Part shown: positions 23,365 through 35,454 of the stretch, in pieces
Layout: every line of letters begins with the position of its first letter
Position numbering within the stretch: the stretch's first letter is position 1
Assembly: GCA_947034895.1 (NCBI GenBank)
Contig: OX344761.1
Location: 24,626,863-24,690,862 of the forward strand
Direction: 5' to 3'
Length of the DNA stretch: 64,000 nt
DNA from: Rhytidiadelphus loreus
Lineage: Eukaryota; Streptophyta; Bryopsida; Hypnales; Hylocomiaceae
The notes under the pieces: model-generated
The model's database searches: none
Told to the model about the DNA's origin: nothing
The model's input: the letters and a program-made list of their open reading frames with translations, nothing else
Program-made: the position numbers and the translations under genes

Positions 23365-24540
23365 CCTGCTTTTGCCCATCCTCGGCCACGCCCGAGTCTA
23401 GCAAACTTGCAGACCCGCACCGAAGAAAGAGAAGCCTCAGCACCTAAAGCAATACTCGCTGCTGGTCTCAACACCATGAATGCCTAAAAATATGCCTCCT
23501 CTGAATTAGGTTGCAAAATCACAATACCTAATCACTACTCGCGCGGGCCATCCAATCCTTTTCCGTGCGCCGAATGCACACTGGATCCTCACCCTCCACA
23601 ACCCTGCCACAGAAGCCTCTTCCATTCGCTGCCTCCAAGAACGGCTGGGCAAAAAGGCAGCTCAACACGATTTCTTTCAAATCTTTGAATCATATCAGCG
23701 TGCAGACTCGATATTTGGCTGCTAAAATTCCTTACCGGCCTACACAAATTCCACTAATATGAGTGGACACCAACCGACACCCAATGCACTCACAACCACA
23801 TTAGATTCCTTCCCCGAAGGCGCAGCATTCTTCGCAATATTCATCAACACACAACCTTGGACTCATCTCTCAAAAAATCCATCATCGCACTGGTTCCTAC
23901 CATCTGTTCAATTCACTCACCATTGACCCTAAACCTAATCCCGCTCAATCACGACATTCATTCCAAACCGCCATCTCGACACCGAGAGTATCCTCGAACA
24001 CCGCCATCTCTACACTTACCACGAGTATAATCGAACGCGCGGACCGCAACGGAACGGATTGCGGTGATTTCAGTGAAATTCAAGGTAGAGAAGCTTATTA
24101 GAATTGCAGATTCCAAATTTGGAATGACAATTTGAAGAGCGGAAAGAAAAAACGAAATCAAAGAAGCTCTCACCTGAAAGGAAGTAAAAGCGATCCGAGA
24201 AGGCATTGAGGATTGAATCGGAGGTGGAACCCTAATAATAAGGTCGACAAGCAGGGGCTTGCGAGAATTGGCGCGAGGAGCGGTGAAAGCTGTTGAGGTG
24301 CTCTCGGGGATGTCAGTGTGGCGAGGATTGGAGGTGACCACGACGACGGTGACGACGACCAGCGGGCGCAGTCTTCGGTGCCCGTGGTTGTATGCGTCAG
24401 GGCCGCTTTCTGTGATGCTGGTTATGATGAAGAGTAGCGGCTTAGCGGGCCCGCGTAAATCAGCACGGTATGGGGCACAGTCAGTACGGGTTGTGATGAC
24501 GCTGGAAAAGTCCCTTGGACCGTATAACTGTGTACGGTAG
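23365..24540 (-). other. Probable SAC3A 5' leader with an intron, and promoter
   Basis: On the minus strand a strong donor, TTTCAG|GTGAGA (exon end at 24174), and an acceptor, AAAAGCAG|GTCACC (exon start at 23365), would define an intron of about 808 bases in the 5' untranslated region. GC-rich sequence continues to about 24540 and then stops sharply, which probably marks the promoter. No clear TATA box was found. Confidence 0.4.
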
Positions 24541-24605
24541 GAGGAATATGGGGACGTGAGAATCTGTCATCAGGGGAAGGAGCATGTCAGTTCTTTATTA
24601 CATAG

Positions 24606-24790
24606 TCTAAGCATCCAAAACCATCAATATAAGCAATTCAATATAGTTGGAGACACTTTTTCATAAAAATGATATTTTCTGAGTATTAGCAAGTGAAAAT
24701 CATGAATATTCCAAAAAGAAAATAGATTTTTCGGATGTGGTATGTAATTTCTATGATTTTTCAAAGTTTTGGCTCCCTAGACTACTGAAA
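24606..24790 (+). repeat. Dispersed repeat flanking the WDL-SAC3A gene pair, copy 2
   Basis: This is a same-orientation relative of 11625-11790, sharing 'aagcaattcaatatagt', 'cactttttcat', 'gtgaaaatcatgaat' and 'atgtaatttctatgat'. It ends exactly where the MITE at 24793 begins. Confidence 0.55.
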
Positions 24791-24792
24791 TT

Positions 24793-25226
24793 AGGGGTAG
24801 TCACACCTTCTTCACTTGGCACTTGGAGAATGGAGAATGAGAAATTGGAGAGGGTTTGGAGGAGCCAATGGGAAGCTACGGTGGGTGAAGAAGGTGTGAC
24901 ACCCCTAAAAGATGTGTTGAGAATGGAGAATGAAAAAAGTGGAGAATCCACTTATCTAAACCTAAGATTAGACGTAAAGTTGGAGGGAAATCGGCAACAA
25001 CCAAGGTAAAAAGCGGCAATGGAAAGGTAAAAGTGTAGAGCACAAAGGAATATTCTTAGTTGGATATATCTTTGACACTTCCAATCTTCACTTCCAGAGG
25101 TGAAGACTAGGAGTGCGGAAAATATATCCAACTAAGTATATTCTACCAACATGAAGCCAACCCCAAGCCGCCACGTTTCCATTCTCCATTCTCCAAGTGC
25201 CAAGTAAAGAAGGTGTGACTATCCCT
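24793..25226. mobile_element. 434-bp MITE with about 50-bp inverted ends and ATT target duplication
   Basis: The left end is ATT|AGGGGTAGTCACACC and the right end is GGTGTGACTATCCCT|ATT. The inverted match continues through 'cttggcacttggagaatgga' for about 50 bases. A second inverted pair lies inside: 'cttagttggatatat' near 25056 against 'atatatccaactaag' near 25121. The three-base ATT flanks (24790-24792, 25227-25229) fit a 3-bp target duplication of the PIF/Harbinger or CACTA type. It is non-coding: the 90-codon plus-strand frame here is a shadow of the repeat. Confidence 0.7.
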
Positions 25227-25450
25227 ATTGTCACATGGATGGTCTCTAAACTAAAATCTGCAAAAATCAGTAGTTAGCAAATGAGAGTTATTTAAGTATG
25301 TGTCCTTCAAATGTGTTAGCGAATCAGAGGTAAGCATTTGAAGGACACGTTAACTAAAGTCTAAGGACATATTAAAAGATAGTCTAGGGTACAATAATAG
25401 GTACAGGGACACTTTGGGGTGCCTTCACTTTAAGTTCCAATGGAGGAATG

Positions 25451-25755
25451 AAGGATGGAATTCACCATTTAAGTTGTTGAGGTAGACAAGCCTAGCAAAC
25501 TAGCAATTTGAATATTTTGGGGCCAAATCCAAGAATGATACACGTTTTCTTGAAGTGTGCATTTTTGTCACAAATCAAATCCAAGTGGAATTATGATTAT
25601 CAAGGATGGAATTCACCATTTAAGTTGAGGTAGACAAGCCTATTATCATGCAAACTAGCAATCTGAATATCTTGGGGCCAACTCCAAGAGGGGCACAAAT
25701 TTTTCAAAGGTGTGCACTTGTGTCATAAATCAAATCTAAGTAGATTGAAGTAATT
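25451..25755 (+). repeat. Two-copy tandem duplication, period 151 bp
   Basis: Both units start aaggatggaattcaccattt (25451 and 25602) and share 'gaggtagacaagcct', 'aaactagcaat.tgaatat', 'ttggggccaa.tccaag' and 'aatcaaat.taagt'. Each is the reverse complement of the repeat at 16930-17085. Confidence 0.75.
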
Positions 25756-28106
25756 TTTCAATTAAAATTGTAATTTCTATGAATTTTTTTAAGTACTTTG
25801 CCTTGAATTGCATAACCACATTCATAGAGTAGAGTCATGAACATCCTATAAACAACCCATAACCGATCTCCCACATATTCAATGGTGCTTAAGTATTAAC
25901 AATAAATCTTAAATAAATAGATGATCCTAACTACCTCTACCATGCACCCTCCCCAAATCCATCAAAACGTAATTTTCTCATTGGCCCCAAATCTAGTGTA
26001 TCTAAAATTGGTGCCTAAATCTCTATTTTCACTCTTTTGCAAGTGTGAAACCATTTTGCCACTATCATATTTAAGCCACTACAATCGTTGAACTGATTTT
26101 CTTAGAAAGTGAATGGATTTGGATGTTTTTTTGGACGGTATTAGGGTCAAAAGTAGGATGATGGAATTGAGTAGTGAAAGGAAGTGGGCTTGTTTACCCT
26201 AAGTCTATGAGGTGTAGATAGTAGACCATAGCTAACCTTCTTCTACTTTAAAGTAGGAGGTCCATAACCTCAATAGAATCCATTTATGGACTCACAGGAG
26301 CCACTCATTGCATGAAAGGAGGCATATTCTTTTCCATATCATGGGGTTGCTTTTACCATTATGATATCCTTTTCATTAGACCTTGATTGAGGATGTGGTT
26401 GACTAAGATCCAACCATCTAACACTAAGGTTATTTCTAGTAATGCAAAAGTAAAGTCTCATTATGACAAATAACATCCCTTGCCTCTCTTAGGGCTTGGT
26501 ACATTATTTCTCATGATGAGTCTTTGCTTTTGCATTACCTAATCCATAAAAAGTGACCAATTACCAATTGATTTGCAAATTTGAGGACTTTGACTATTTG
26601 AAATAAATTTGCAAAAAATTGTCTTTAAAAGATAAATGGAAATGACATCTAATCCGAGTCATTTTATATAGTTTGGACCACCTTAGAAGTAGTTGTGAAT
26701 TTTGAGGTTGAAATCACATACAACTTTGAAAACTTCCACCCCCTTATATGTTCATTGTTAGTACATTGACAAATGCAATTGATACATTCAAAAAAGCAAT
26801 ATGTATCCTTGTGTTAGAAAATGAACCTAGTTGCTTAGAGCCTAGTTGCTTTATGGACCTCCTATCTTAGTTGATCTTCTTTTAATTTGAATAAAAAATT
26901 ACAAACATAATATCCTTGAATTTTTTTTTCCATGCACTTAAAGAACATCTCACATAGTATGAGGCCTAATTGGCGGTGCTAAAAGAAGAACAATAGCATT
27001 GTGTGGAATCTCACAAAATTTATTAGTGTAAAATTCTTGGGTCTTTTAAAAGAAGAGGCCCTTTCATACATGCCACTTGTATTGCATATGAGGTGCTTCC
27101 GTCATTGAATCTCAGAATAAATATACAAATATGGATACATGGATATAAATATGGTTATATATATGTATAACTACATATCCTATATCCTTTGTTCTAGACA
27201 CTTCTAGTTGAACACAAATATAAATATATCCTCCTTAAATTTGGAAAAAATCCCAATAGTTTAAAAAAATTTAATTCTAGGTGGTCTTTTGGAGTGATTG
27301 TATGCTTAAAAACACTCATCAAAACAAGTTGTGGTAATGACATAAAGGCATTGAAGTAGTGGCCTATGAAGAGATCAATAAGATTAGACTATTAATAGTA
27401 CGTATTTTCATTTTCCTATACCTTTTTGTATATAAGTTAGGTAGATTTTGTGACTTGAATGGGACATTTTTTACTATAGTATATAGCAAATGTTTTTGAG
27501 TCAATCATTTTGCACAAATATTAGAAGTAGATAGCTATGAAGATAATTCCTTAGGACCTGGTTAGATTTTCTTTCCTCAACCATTTATTTATTTCTTTAC
27601 TTATTTCTTGACTTTGGACCAAAAGGACAAAAGGCTTTGCATCAACAAGCGTTAAATGGAAGGAAGTTTGAGTAGGACCTTATTGAAAAAGCACCCTAGT
27701 GTTATAGTACTACAAAAACAAAATCTATTTTTTTTAAAAGTTTTAAAATTTTAAAAATCACAATTATAATTTCAATTTTTTTTTTAGATACTGTAAAACC
27801 CTAAGACTTCTAGATAACATATAGTTTCATCTATGAAAAATATTCTAGTAAATTTTGATAACCAAAATGTACATAGAAATACAATTTGCCTTTGTCGGAA
27901 AAAAGGGCAATTCTAGCCTATTTGAATTCTATTTTGATGACATACTTGATATCTAAATTTTAATATTATTGCATTTGACTACATTATTATATTTCAGTAC
28001 ACCTTCATATTGTATAATACAAAGTATATTTCCATACATGACCATATTTTCATACATGACAAGGATTTTACAAAAAATGATACGATGTCAATGAAGTAAC
28101 CCGATA
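25756..28106. other. AT-rich intergenic DNA
   Basis: No gene is recognisable. A fragment related to the 7655/9043 repeat is near 26830-26865. The stretch 27120-27250 is TA-rich simple sequence, and the stretch near 27770-27840 has weak similarity to the TTAA-C interior. Confidence 0.45.
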
Positions 28107-29277
28107 TTTAACCCTTAACCCCTAAAGGACCATTGTCCCCTCGGGGGACAAAATGGATTTTGGGCAAGTTCCTATGATCTCAATTTTCAGTGAACTTTTT
28201 TGAAACTTTCCCATAAGATAGGAAAACTTATGAGCTTCATGGGAATATAAATTTTATTTCAATTGGTGCCCGAGAGCAAAAGTTATGGCATCTTAAACAT
28301 AATTTACACGTCACCGGGCAGAAAAATAAATCTACAAAAATTTGAAATTAATTTTTAAATTTTTTTCTTCTTAAAGATCATATTTTTGTCTACATGTGAA
28401 GCTTTGATTCATTCCATTTGGATTAGTAATGTGAAAGTTATGAACAATCTTGTTTTTCGGGCAATTTGAGCATCTTCTTGAAAAAATAACTTATAGGATG
28501 CAATTCTGAATGCAATTTTCACAATTTTTCAAAAAAAATTGTTTGACAAGGTTAACTTTTCTATTTAGAACAATCTCACCATTGAGACTATTGTGTTTCA
28601 ATCCCATATTAGAGCTATTAAAGATTTAGTTTTTCTTTCAATATTGGACCTACTTGTACTGAACAATTTTTTTAAGAATGGAAATCAATCATATTTTTTT
28701 TTAATTTTTTTTTCTAGACTTTCAACTCAATTCTTCAACACAGAAAATTTTAAATTCAAGGTCCATGGTGTAATTTTTTTCTCCAAATGGCATTCAAAGT
28801 CATCTGAAATTGCAGGCTAGTGTTCAAAAAAACTTTCTTTTTTCAACTTTGAATGCTAATATCTTCCAATCTGTACGGTCAAACTCCATGAAATTTTTAC
28901 CACATGATACTAGACTAGTAAAGTACAAGATCCTATGGTTAGATTCTAAAAAAAAAAAAAAAAATTTGATTTTTTGGATGAATGCAGCAAAAATGGCAGT
29001 TTTGAGTAGTTTTTGACAGAAGAACGGCCCTGGTCCTTTAGGGGTTAAGTGCTTTGACATCCATATTCTAGATGATGAACAAAGGACAAACAAAGCACTT
29101 CAAGGCACTATTTTGTCCAACTAACTTTTCATTCATCCAATGTAATACTTGAATCTTGAAAAGACAACCTTCCTCAATGATCAATTTCATGAAATTGTGG
29201 TAAATGATATTTCTCTAGAAAGATATAAGCAAAAATGTGTCAAAATTAGAAAAAGGATCAAGGCGTTAAGGGGTTAA
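28107..29277. mobile_element. TTAA-B element interrupted by a TTAA-A element
   Basis: The outer left end reads TTAACCC (28107-28113) and the outer right end reads GGATCAAGGCGTTAAGGGG|TTAA (to 29277). Removing 28115-29048 and one TTAA brings together TTAACCCTTAA and gtgctttgacatcc. The intact TTAA-B copy at 8504 has the corresponding uninterrupted TTAACCCTTAAGACGCTTTG. The right half (29049-29277) matches the right arm at 8800-8944; most of the left arm is absent. Confidence 0.5.
28115..29048 (+). mobile_element. TTAA-A element, 934 bp, TTAA on both ends
   Basis: It begins TTAA|CCCCTAAAGGACCATTG and ends GGTCCTTTAGGGG|TTAA, so the terminal 13 bases CCCCTAAAGGACC are perfectly inverted. Just inside the left end is the small palindrome cccctcgggggac. 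The interior is AT-rich with no conserved open frame: the frames at 28593-29093 fall in different phases and look accidental. A near-full relative lies inverted at 62747-63602, and truncated relatives are at 1-615, 616-1049, about 1850-2705, 52740-53460 and 56780-57228. Confidence 0.7.
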
Positions 29278-29788
29278 ACATCTCCCAAATAATTTCAATA
29301 CTAAAAAAAAACAGAGAGTTGGAAACCCTCTTCAGAGCCAATCCAGCTGAAATTTTGAAGACCATAATTTTTGAACCACTGAGACTGAAGGGTTCATGAT
29401 AAATAAAACTTCTTTGCCAAATTTCTCTAGAAATAGCATGCACTGTAATTAGCTCAGACTGTTAACAGCTGATAATGTGGTATGAAAACACCGGTTTGAT
29501 CCAAGCCTCCGCTAAAATCTACTCCTTCTAGTAGATTTTCGAGTTCAGGGACTAAACAGTTGAACAAGGATCCTCTTTCACGTTAGCACTGACGGTCTCC
29601 TTCTACCATAAACCTTTTTGTTTTGTTTTGTTTCATAAGCTTTTCTATGTGAAACCTATCATACAAATCAGGGCACAGAAAAATTAACGGTCCTAACATC
29701 ACAGGAAGTTTTGCTAATAGCTGTTGAATCAACTTCGGTATTCTTGCAAAGCAATTGACTGCAGAAATTATGAAGCAATCCAGGGCTC
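29278..29788 (-). other. Region downstream of PTAC2, probable 3' untranslated sequence
   Basis: No separate gene is recognisable. The part close to the PTAC2 stop codon is less AT-rich. The two minus-strand frames here (29258-29443, 29583-29792) have no recognisable domain. Confidence 0.4.
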
Positions 29789-32700
29789 TCACAAGGTTGT
29801 CAAGAGACTCCGACCTTTTCTTCCCGTGTATGACTTGCTCTCGGTCTTCCGGGAGAGGATGGCAGACAAGGGCTCATTTGTCAGAGGGAAGTGATTCTCC
29901 AGTTGCGCTCCAGCCAACCAGTTTTGAAGTGCTGGTGCCCATGTGACGATTCGCCCTTCGTTCCATTCGGCGAAGTCAAAAGGCGCACCTAGATCTGTGA
30001 GGGAACCGAGCATTGCTCTCGCAACGGGAAGACTCTTCAAATCCCTGTTTGGATCCTTGTCACCCCACCTGCACCCCCCCCCAAAGAAATCAACCTGTTG
30101 GAAATATATTCTCGCATAAATCGTGATTGCTGCATATGCATGCCATGATTTAGTTGTTTTCTGCTCCACAATGCAGTTGGATACTGTAACAAAATAATTG
30201 CATGATAAAAACATGGAAAACCAGTAAGATGACAGGCAATACAGACCCAGAACAACGCCTATTCGTACAAGGCCTAACCTTCTGCACAATTGCTAGAAGA
30301 AAGAAATCCAAACAGTTAACCCCACAGTTATCCCGATTTCATATCCATAGGGTTGGAAAAAGTTCATTCGAGAACCTTTTTACAAAGTGTACCAATAGAA
30401 AAGAGTGATTGTACCCTACATTTAATTAATGATGGAAATAGCTTTGGAAAACTATTATAATTGACTATTAGCTTGCAGAGAGGACTTTTCAATTTTTGCC
30501 TGGGCACTCGCAGTTAACACAAACATGGAAAGAACAACGGAGAGAGAACAGCTGTAGTTAAAACCATCAACAAAAGGTTTCAGAATATATACTTTGTAAC
30601 TATACTCAGAAGAGGAGGAAAGGATGTCTCTTTCTTGATTTCAGCTTCCAAGTCTAGCAGCCAGATAATAAGCGTCGTCATGGCAGCCCCCACTGACATC
30701 CTGGTAACACAAAAACGAGTCGTTTTGTTATAAGGTCAATGATATGATCTTACAAGTGTAAACAAGCCTACCCACGCTAAACAGAAATTTGTTACGCTAA
30801 AAAGTAGGAGACTTTCTTAAACCCTAAGCGGCCGAAACCGGTCACTTCCATATCTCTAGGAGTAGATCAATAAGAGAGCTTCAAAAAAGATTAAAAAAAA
30901 GTACCAATCAAAAGAAGAAAACATTTTTGAACAACAGAAATATGTTTTCAAAGTTACTATAATCGACTAATAGCTTCCAAAGTGACGGACTTCGTAGTCT
31001 TACCTTAGGCACTCAGGGTTTACCAAAAATTGAAATTTCTGTACATAGGATTATAGTGAACAGTGAGGTAATTTTACGTATCGTGTCAGATAAAAAACCC
31101 ACTTTCAAAGACCACTATGTTAGAAAACTTGGCTACCAAAAGAAGCAATAGCAGTTACAGAAAGTTAAAAGTGACCTGTGCACATCAATCGACCACATCA
31201 AGTCCGAGCGGGAGAAAGCTTCGGCTAACACCCCGCGCTGTCGTGCTTCAGCAAGGACTCGGCACGCTCTCTGTCGTTGTCCAAGGCACCAAAGGGCTTC
31301 CAACAAAGCATTATAGAACTTCAAGTTACTGCCCACCCCATCTACTTTAAGGCCATCCAACGCGTACTCCACCCTTTGCCAGTTTGTACCCTCGTCCATC
31401 TCACCCTTAAAAATGCCTCCCACCAATCCATATATACTTGGCATGTTTGGCTCGAGCATTTCCTCCACGACCTTGCTTGCATCTTCCCATCTGAAAAGCA
31501 AACAGATACGAGAAAACTAAGACTCCAGCAAACTGAGACTCAGAAAAATAATATTACTCCAGTAAGACCAATGTATGCACATCTTCCAGCTCAATCCGAT
31601 TAGAACGCTCAAAACAACAAATTGAATGACAACAAACAGAATACCTGTTCCGGCGAGCACAGACAGACAGCATGAGGCAATAGGCATCAACACTGGGCAC
31701 TCCACCCCCAACTTTCAGATCCAAGAATTGAGCTTTGGCTTCATCAAACAGTCCTGCTGTGCAATAGACACCCATCAAAGCTTCATAAGTGAGTCTGTTG
31801 GGTGGACACCGAGCCTCTTCCATATCTCGACTCACTTCAATGGCATCGTCGAAAAGGCCTCCACGGCCGAATGCTTCAATGAGTGAATTGTATGTGGATA
31901 CATCTGCTGGAAGGCCTGCATCGCTCATGGTTAAGTAAGCACTTCCAGCTTCACAATACAGACCACCACCTGTACAGACAGTGAAAGAATATGAGGCACA
32001 GAACTCAGTCGTACCCAAAGGAAGCAATCCCTCGACTAACAACCATCTTTCCACCTAGTGATTGAGAAATTATTACTGCAAACTGAATGGAAAATTCTCC
32101 ATAGTATGCTTCCGAGATTTCATGAAAGAAATGGGCTAAAAGAGTTGAGCTGGTCCAAAAAGGATAACGGTTGTAGGACCTGCAAAGGCCCCAATCAAGG
32201 CATTGTAGGTATCCTGGTCAATTTCGCATCCACTCTCCTTTAAGCTATTGAAAGCGCTAGTGGTATCGGAATAAAGAGCAGCATTTCCGTAAGCTGCAAT
32301 CAGACCTGTGCAGACACAAAAACCCGACCAACATTGGTCAGACCGTATTCATACATGATATATCCTGATACATGACATAACACTAGATGCATCGAACCAA
32401 ATTGCTTACCAGTAAAACCATCTGAAGTGGGCGTGACATTGCTTTGAAGCATGTGCCGGTGTATTTTTGTAGCCGCCTTGTGAAGTCCCCCTTTGCCACA
32501 AGAATAAAGCAGGCCAGCATAAGTTGACATATCTGGCTCCAGCCCACCATCCTGCAATGAACCCAATATCAATAATAAGGTATTCGAATAGAAAAAAACA
32601 GTTGGGATGAGCTCTAACGTCGGCGCTCTACTCCACCCTAAGCAGCGCTGTAAACTAACTGGAATCAAAGCGGAAAAAAGCAGCTATTTCGTCCCAAGGA

Positions 32701-34901
32701 ATGAGTTCCCACTGAAGATTCCAATATCATGATGTCCTAGCCCACAAAAAGAAAGACGGTGAACATCTACAGTAAGGGAAGGAAATAAACATCACAACTA
32801 GAGAAAAGGATGGAAGAGTGCGTACAAGCAAGTCCCAGAATAGGTTGATTGATTCTTGGAAAAATCCTCCTTGCCCAAAAACATGAATGAGTGTGTTGTA
32901 GGTGGTGATATCAGGCTCAGTGCCCCTCGATTTCATGTCCGTGAACAGAACTCGCACTTCATCATAACAACCATGCTTACCGTACGCCTCCAGAAGTGAA
33001 CTAAACGTGACCACATTTGGGTTGCATCCAGCAGCTTGCATTTGCTTAAACACTTTGGCAGCTGCTCGATACTTGCCAGCCCTCCCATAAGCATCAATCA
33101 AAATGTTATAGGCCACTACGTCAGGAGCGTTTCCGGCCTTCTCCATTTCTCGTAACAAATCTGCAGCGCCTTCATGCTTGCCTGCCTGCCCATACGTATC
33201 CACCAGAGCGTTGTACGTGACAGTGTCTGGAACCACACCTGACTCGTTCATGGTCCGAAATATCATGCCAGCTTCCTCCACAAGAGCCCGGCTGCCAAAC
33301 GTAAATAAAATGCACTACTTAATACCATAATTGGTCACATCAATTCCAAGTCTGTCACCTATAAACAAGGTTTTCAGTAAACTTAGACTGTTCCAGAACT
33401 ATTAGACAATATTACAAAGAAATCTTCGCAATGATTCATAGGGAGGTCTCCAGGTTGTTAGGGTGCTCATACAGAGGTGATCATATGATCACTGTGACCA
33501 TAGGAAGACGTCCATATGCGAAATGAAGGAAAAATTGATTCTACACGCTTTTTACATGCTGTTTCTAAATGCTGTCTAAAACAACCGGCAACAGTCTGAT
33601 TTTACTAAAAAATTGTTTAAGCCACCCACCCAGAAATCCTTCATGAAAACACACAATATAGAGTTCTCAGTATTTACTTCGAATATTTTGCGCATTCAGG
33701 TACTCGACATGATAACCATCGAATTCCGGACATGGTACATTGAAAGACACCAACCTGCTGCAGGCGCTTAGGAGCGTATTGTAGGTTATAATGTCAGGCT
33801 GAATACCCTCATGTCGCATTTGTGCAAACAGTCCTAGAAGACCCTCCCACTCCAGACCCCCTTTTGCACAAGCATTAATCACAGTATTGTACGTTATTAA
33901 ATTCGGTGTCACTTTCTCTCGTTTCATCCGAGTCAACAAATGAAGCGATGCTTCATGTTGGCCGTTGCGTCCATACGCATTAATCAAAGCTGTGAATGAG
34001 TACACATTCCATTCCACATCATTCAGTGGCATATCTTCAAATAATTCGGAGGCCTTGTCCAGCATTCCTTCCCGTCCCATAATTCCTGTCAGAATGCCCA
34101 AATCAGGAAAACTGTCCAATTCAATTGATTTTGCAATAGAAAAGAAAACGTATCTGCAGTTGCAAACATTACATTTACACGAACTGTAAAATTCTCGATC
34201 TCCCACTATGCAAGTCTCCCTAGACTTTCTCTTTCCATCAGCACTGATATTCCAGAAACCAAAAGCTTCAAACGGAGAGCTCAGATGCCTGGACCATTAA
34301 AATTACACATACTGTAAATTTCACGATCTCTCACCATGCAAGCCTCTCTCTAGATTTTCTCTTTCCATTTTCTGCACTGATTTTCCAGATCCAGGACCTT
34401 ACCTATCATGATTGTGTAAACGTGCTCATTGGGCTTACACCACTGATGTCGCTGCATGTACTTGAACAACCGCAACGCCTTCTGCCAATCACTCCGCTGC
34501 GCAAATTCCCTGAAAATGAGAGAAAACTCGTGCATGGTGAGCTTGTTCTTAAACCCTTCCATGGTTCTGGCAATGCTTCCGCGCGGTGCGAGCGAGGTGA
34601 GATTGTTGATGGCGTTCTCCACGTCGTAGCTGTACTTGCCCTTCACCATATCCGGATTCTCCAGGGTGGCAACGATGGCCACATGCTGTGCTTGGCGACT
34701 GAGCGCCCTCCGAGCTCCGCTTGAAGAGGAAGCCCGCGCCACTTCCATGACGAAGTTGGTCGATGCCTTGCGCGTATGCCACCCCAGGCGGGTACGACAT
34801 GACAGCAGAGAGCTTGAGAGCTTCTCGCATCGTGGCGAGAGTGATTGCAGCGCGTCGTTCAACACGTATCCTGCAATGCACTGGTTTGCTGCCATTGCCA
34901 T
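29789..34901 (-). CDS. PTAC2: pTAC2 homolog, plastid PPR-SMR protein, nine exons
   Basis: Exons (minus strand, 5' to 3'): 34901-34403, 34085-33755, 33291-32826, 32551-32410, 32305-32180, 31969-31645, 31490-31176, 30700-30593, 30068-29789. All junctions are GT-AG and all phases agree, giving 2592 bases and 863 residues, essentially the length of Arabidopsis pTAC2. The first ATG (34899-34901) starts a Ser/Arg-rich, acid-poor leader, a likely chloroplast transit peptide. Tandem 35-residue PPR motifs run from about 150 to 700 (VYSFTALINAYGRNGQHEAS, LITYNTVINACAKGG). The C-terminus (about 728-815) is a small MutS-related (SMR) domain with IDVHR in the LDLH position and TKWG in the TGxG position. 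pTAC2 is part of the plastid-encoded RNA polymerase complex and is needed for chloroplast gene expression. The weakest junction is between exons 8 and 9: donor AAA|GTATAT and an acceptor preceded by a run of G. An in-frame alternative joins the intron start after 30599 to the acceptor at about 30092. Confidence 0.95.
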
Positions 34902-34920
34902 TACCCTAAACCCTAAACCC
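34902..34920 (-). promoter_or_regulatory. Telomere-type repeat (TTTAGGG, about 2.5 units) abutting the PTAC2 ATG
   Basis: On the minus strand the sequence gagggtttagggtttagggt stands directly before the start codon. Short interstitial telomere repeats (telo boxes, AAACCCTAA) are known near the 5' ends of plant genes for translation and growth functions, where they bind Myb-like telobox factors. Here the position puts it in the 5' untranslated region. Confidence 0.6.
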
Positions 34921-35454
34921 TCTCTGAACAATTGAACCCAACTGGAATCAACAACGTTACTCTCTACACCGCCTCATCATTCAAAAGCCAAACAACGTCC
35001 TCCCTCACCATAACCTCACTTCGCCAGACAATCTCTCCGTGAATTGCAACAGAGACAGTCACACCTCTCGCAGTCTCCAGGACCTCACGAAAATTCCACG
35101 ACGCAACCCTTTCAATTGTTTCAATTCCAATTAAGCGAACGCTCTGCGAATTTCAACTCACAATCGCAGTCGCAGTCGCCACGACCACTCAAAACCCCAC
35201 AAAAAAATAGAAAAAGTTTCGACGCAACCACCTCAAATTGCAACAGAACGTCCTACGTAGATCATGAAACACACACCATAAGACTATAATATACAATCCT
35301 ACAGCGAGAAAATCAATAGACGGAGTAAATCCCAGTCACAAGCAAAATCCAATACCCCAAACCCTAAAACCCTGGAGAACTGGATAAGGTTGGCCCAGTG
35401 CTCCAGAAACCATTCATGGTGAACCCTGAAACCCGGATGAACTAAACTTCAACT
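34921..35454 (-). promoter_or_regulatory. PTAC2 upstream region / promoter
   Basis: The sequence is of intermediate GC content with no gene. It contains a Gln-like simple stretch (cagtcgcagtcgc, near 35166) and a second telomere-like word, aaaccctaaaaccctgg, near 35357. Transcription starts and a TATA box could not be placed with confidence. Confidence 0.35.

Noticed and set aside
24737..25009. 90-codon plus-strand frame upstream of SAC3A
   Set aside because: It lies almost wholly within the fold-back MITE and repeats its own internal motifs.
34350..34402. Extension of PTAC2 exon 1 beyond 34403
   Set aside because: The frame continues to a stop, but the residues lose similarity exactly at a good donor (ATAG|GTAAGG), and the next exon restores the family sequence in phase.
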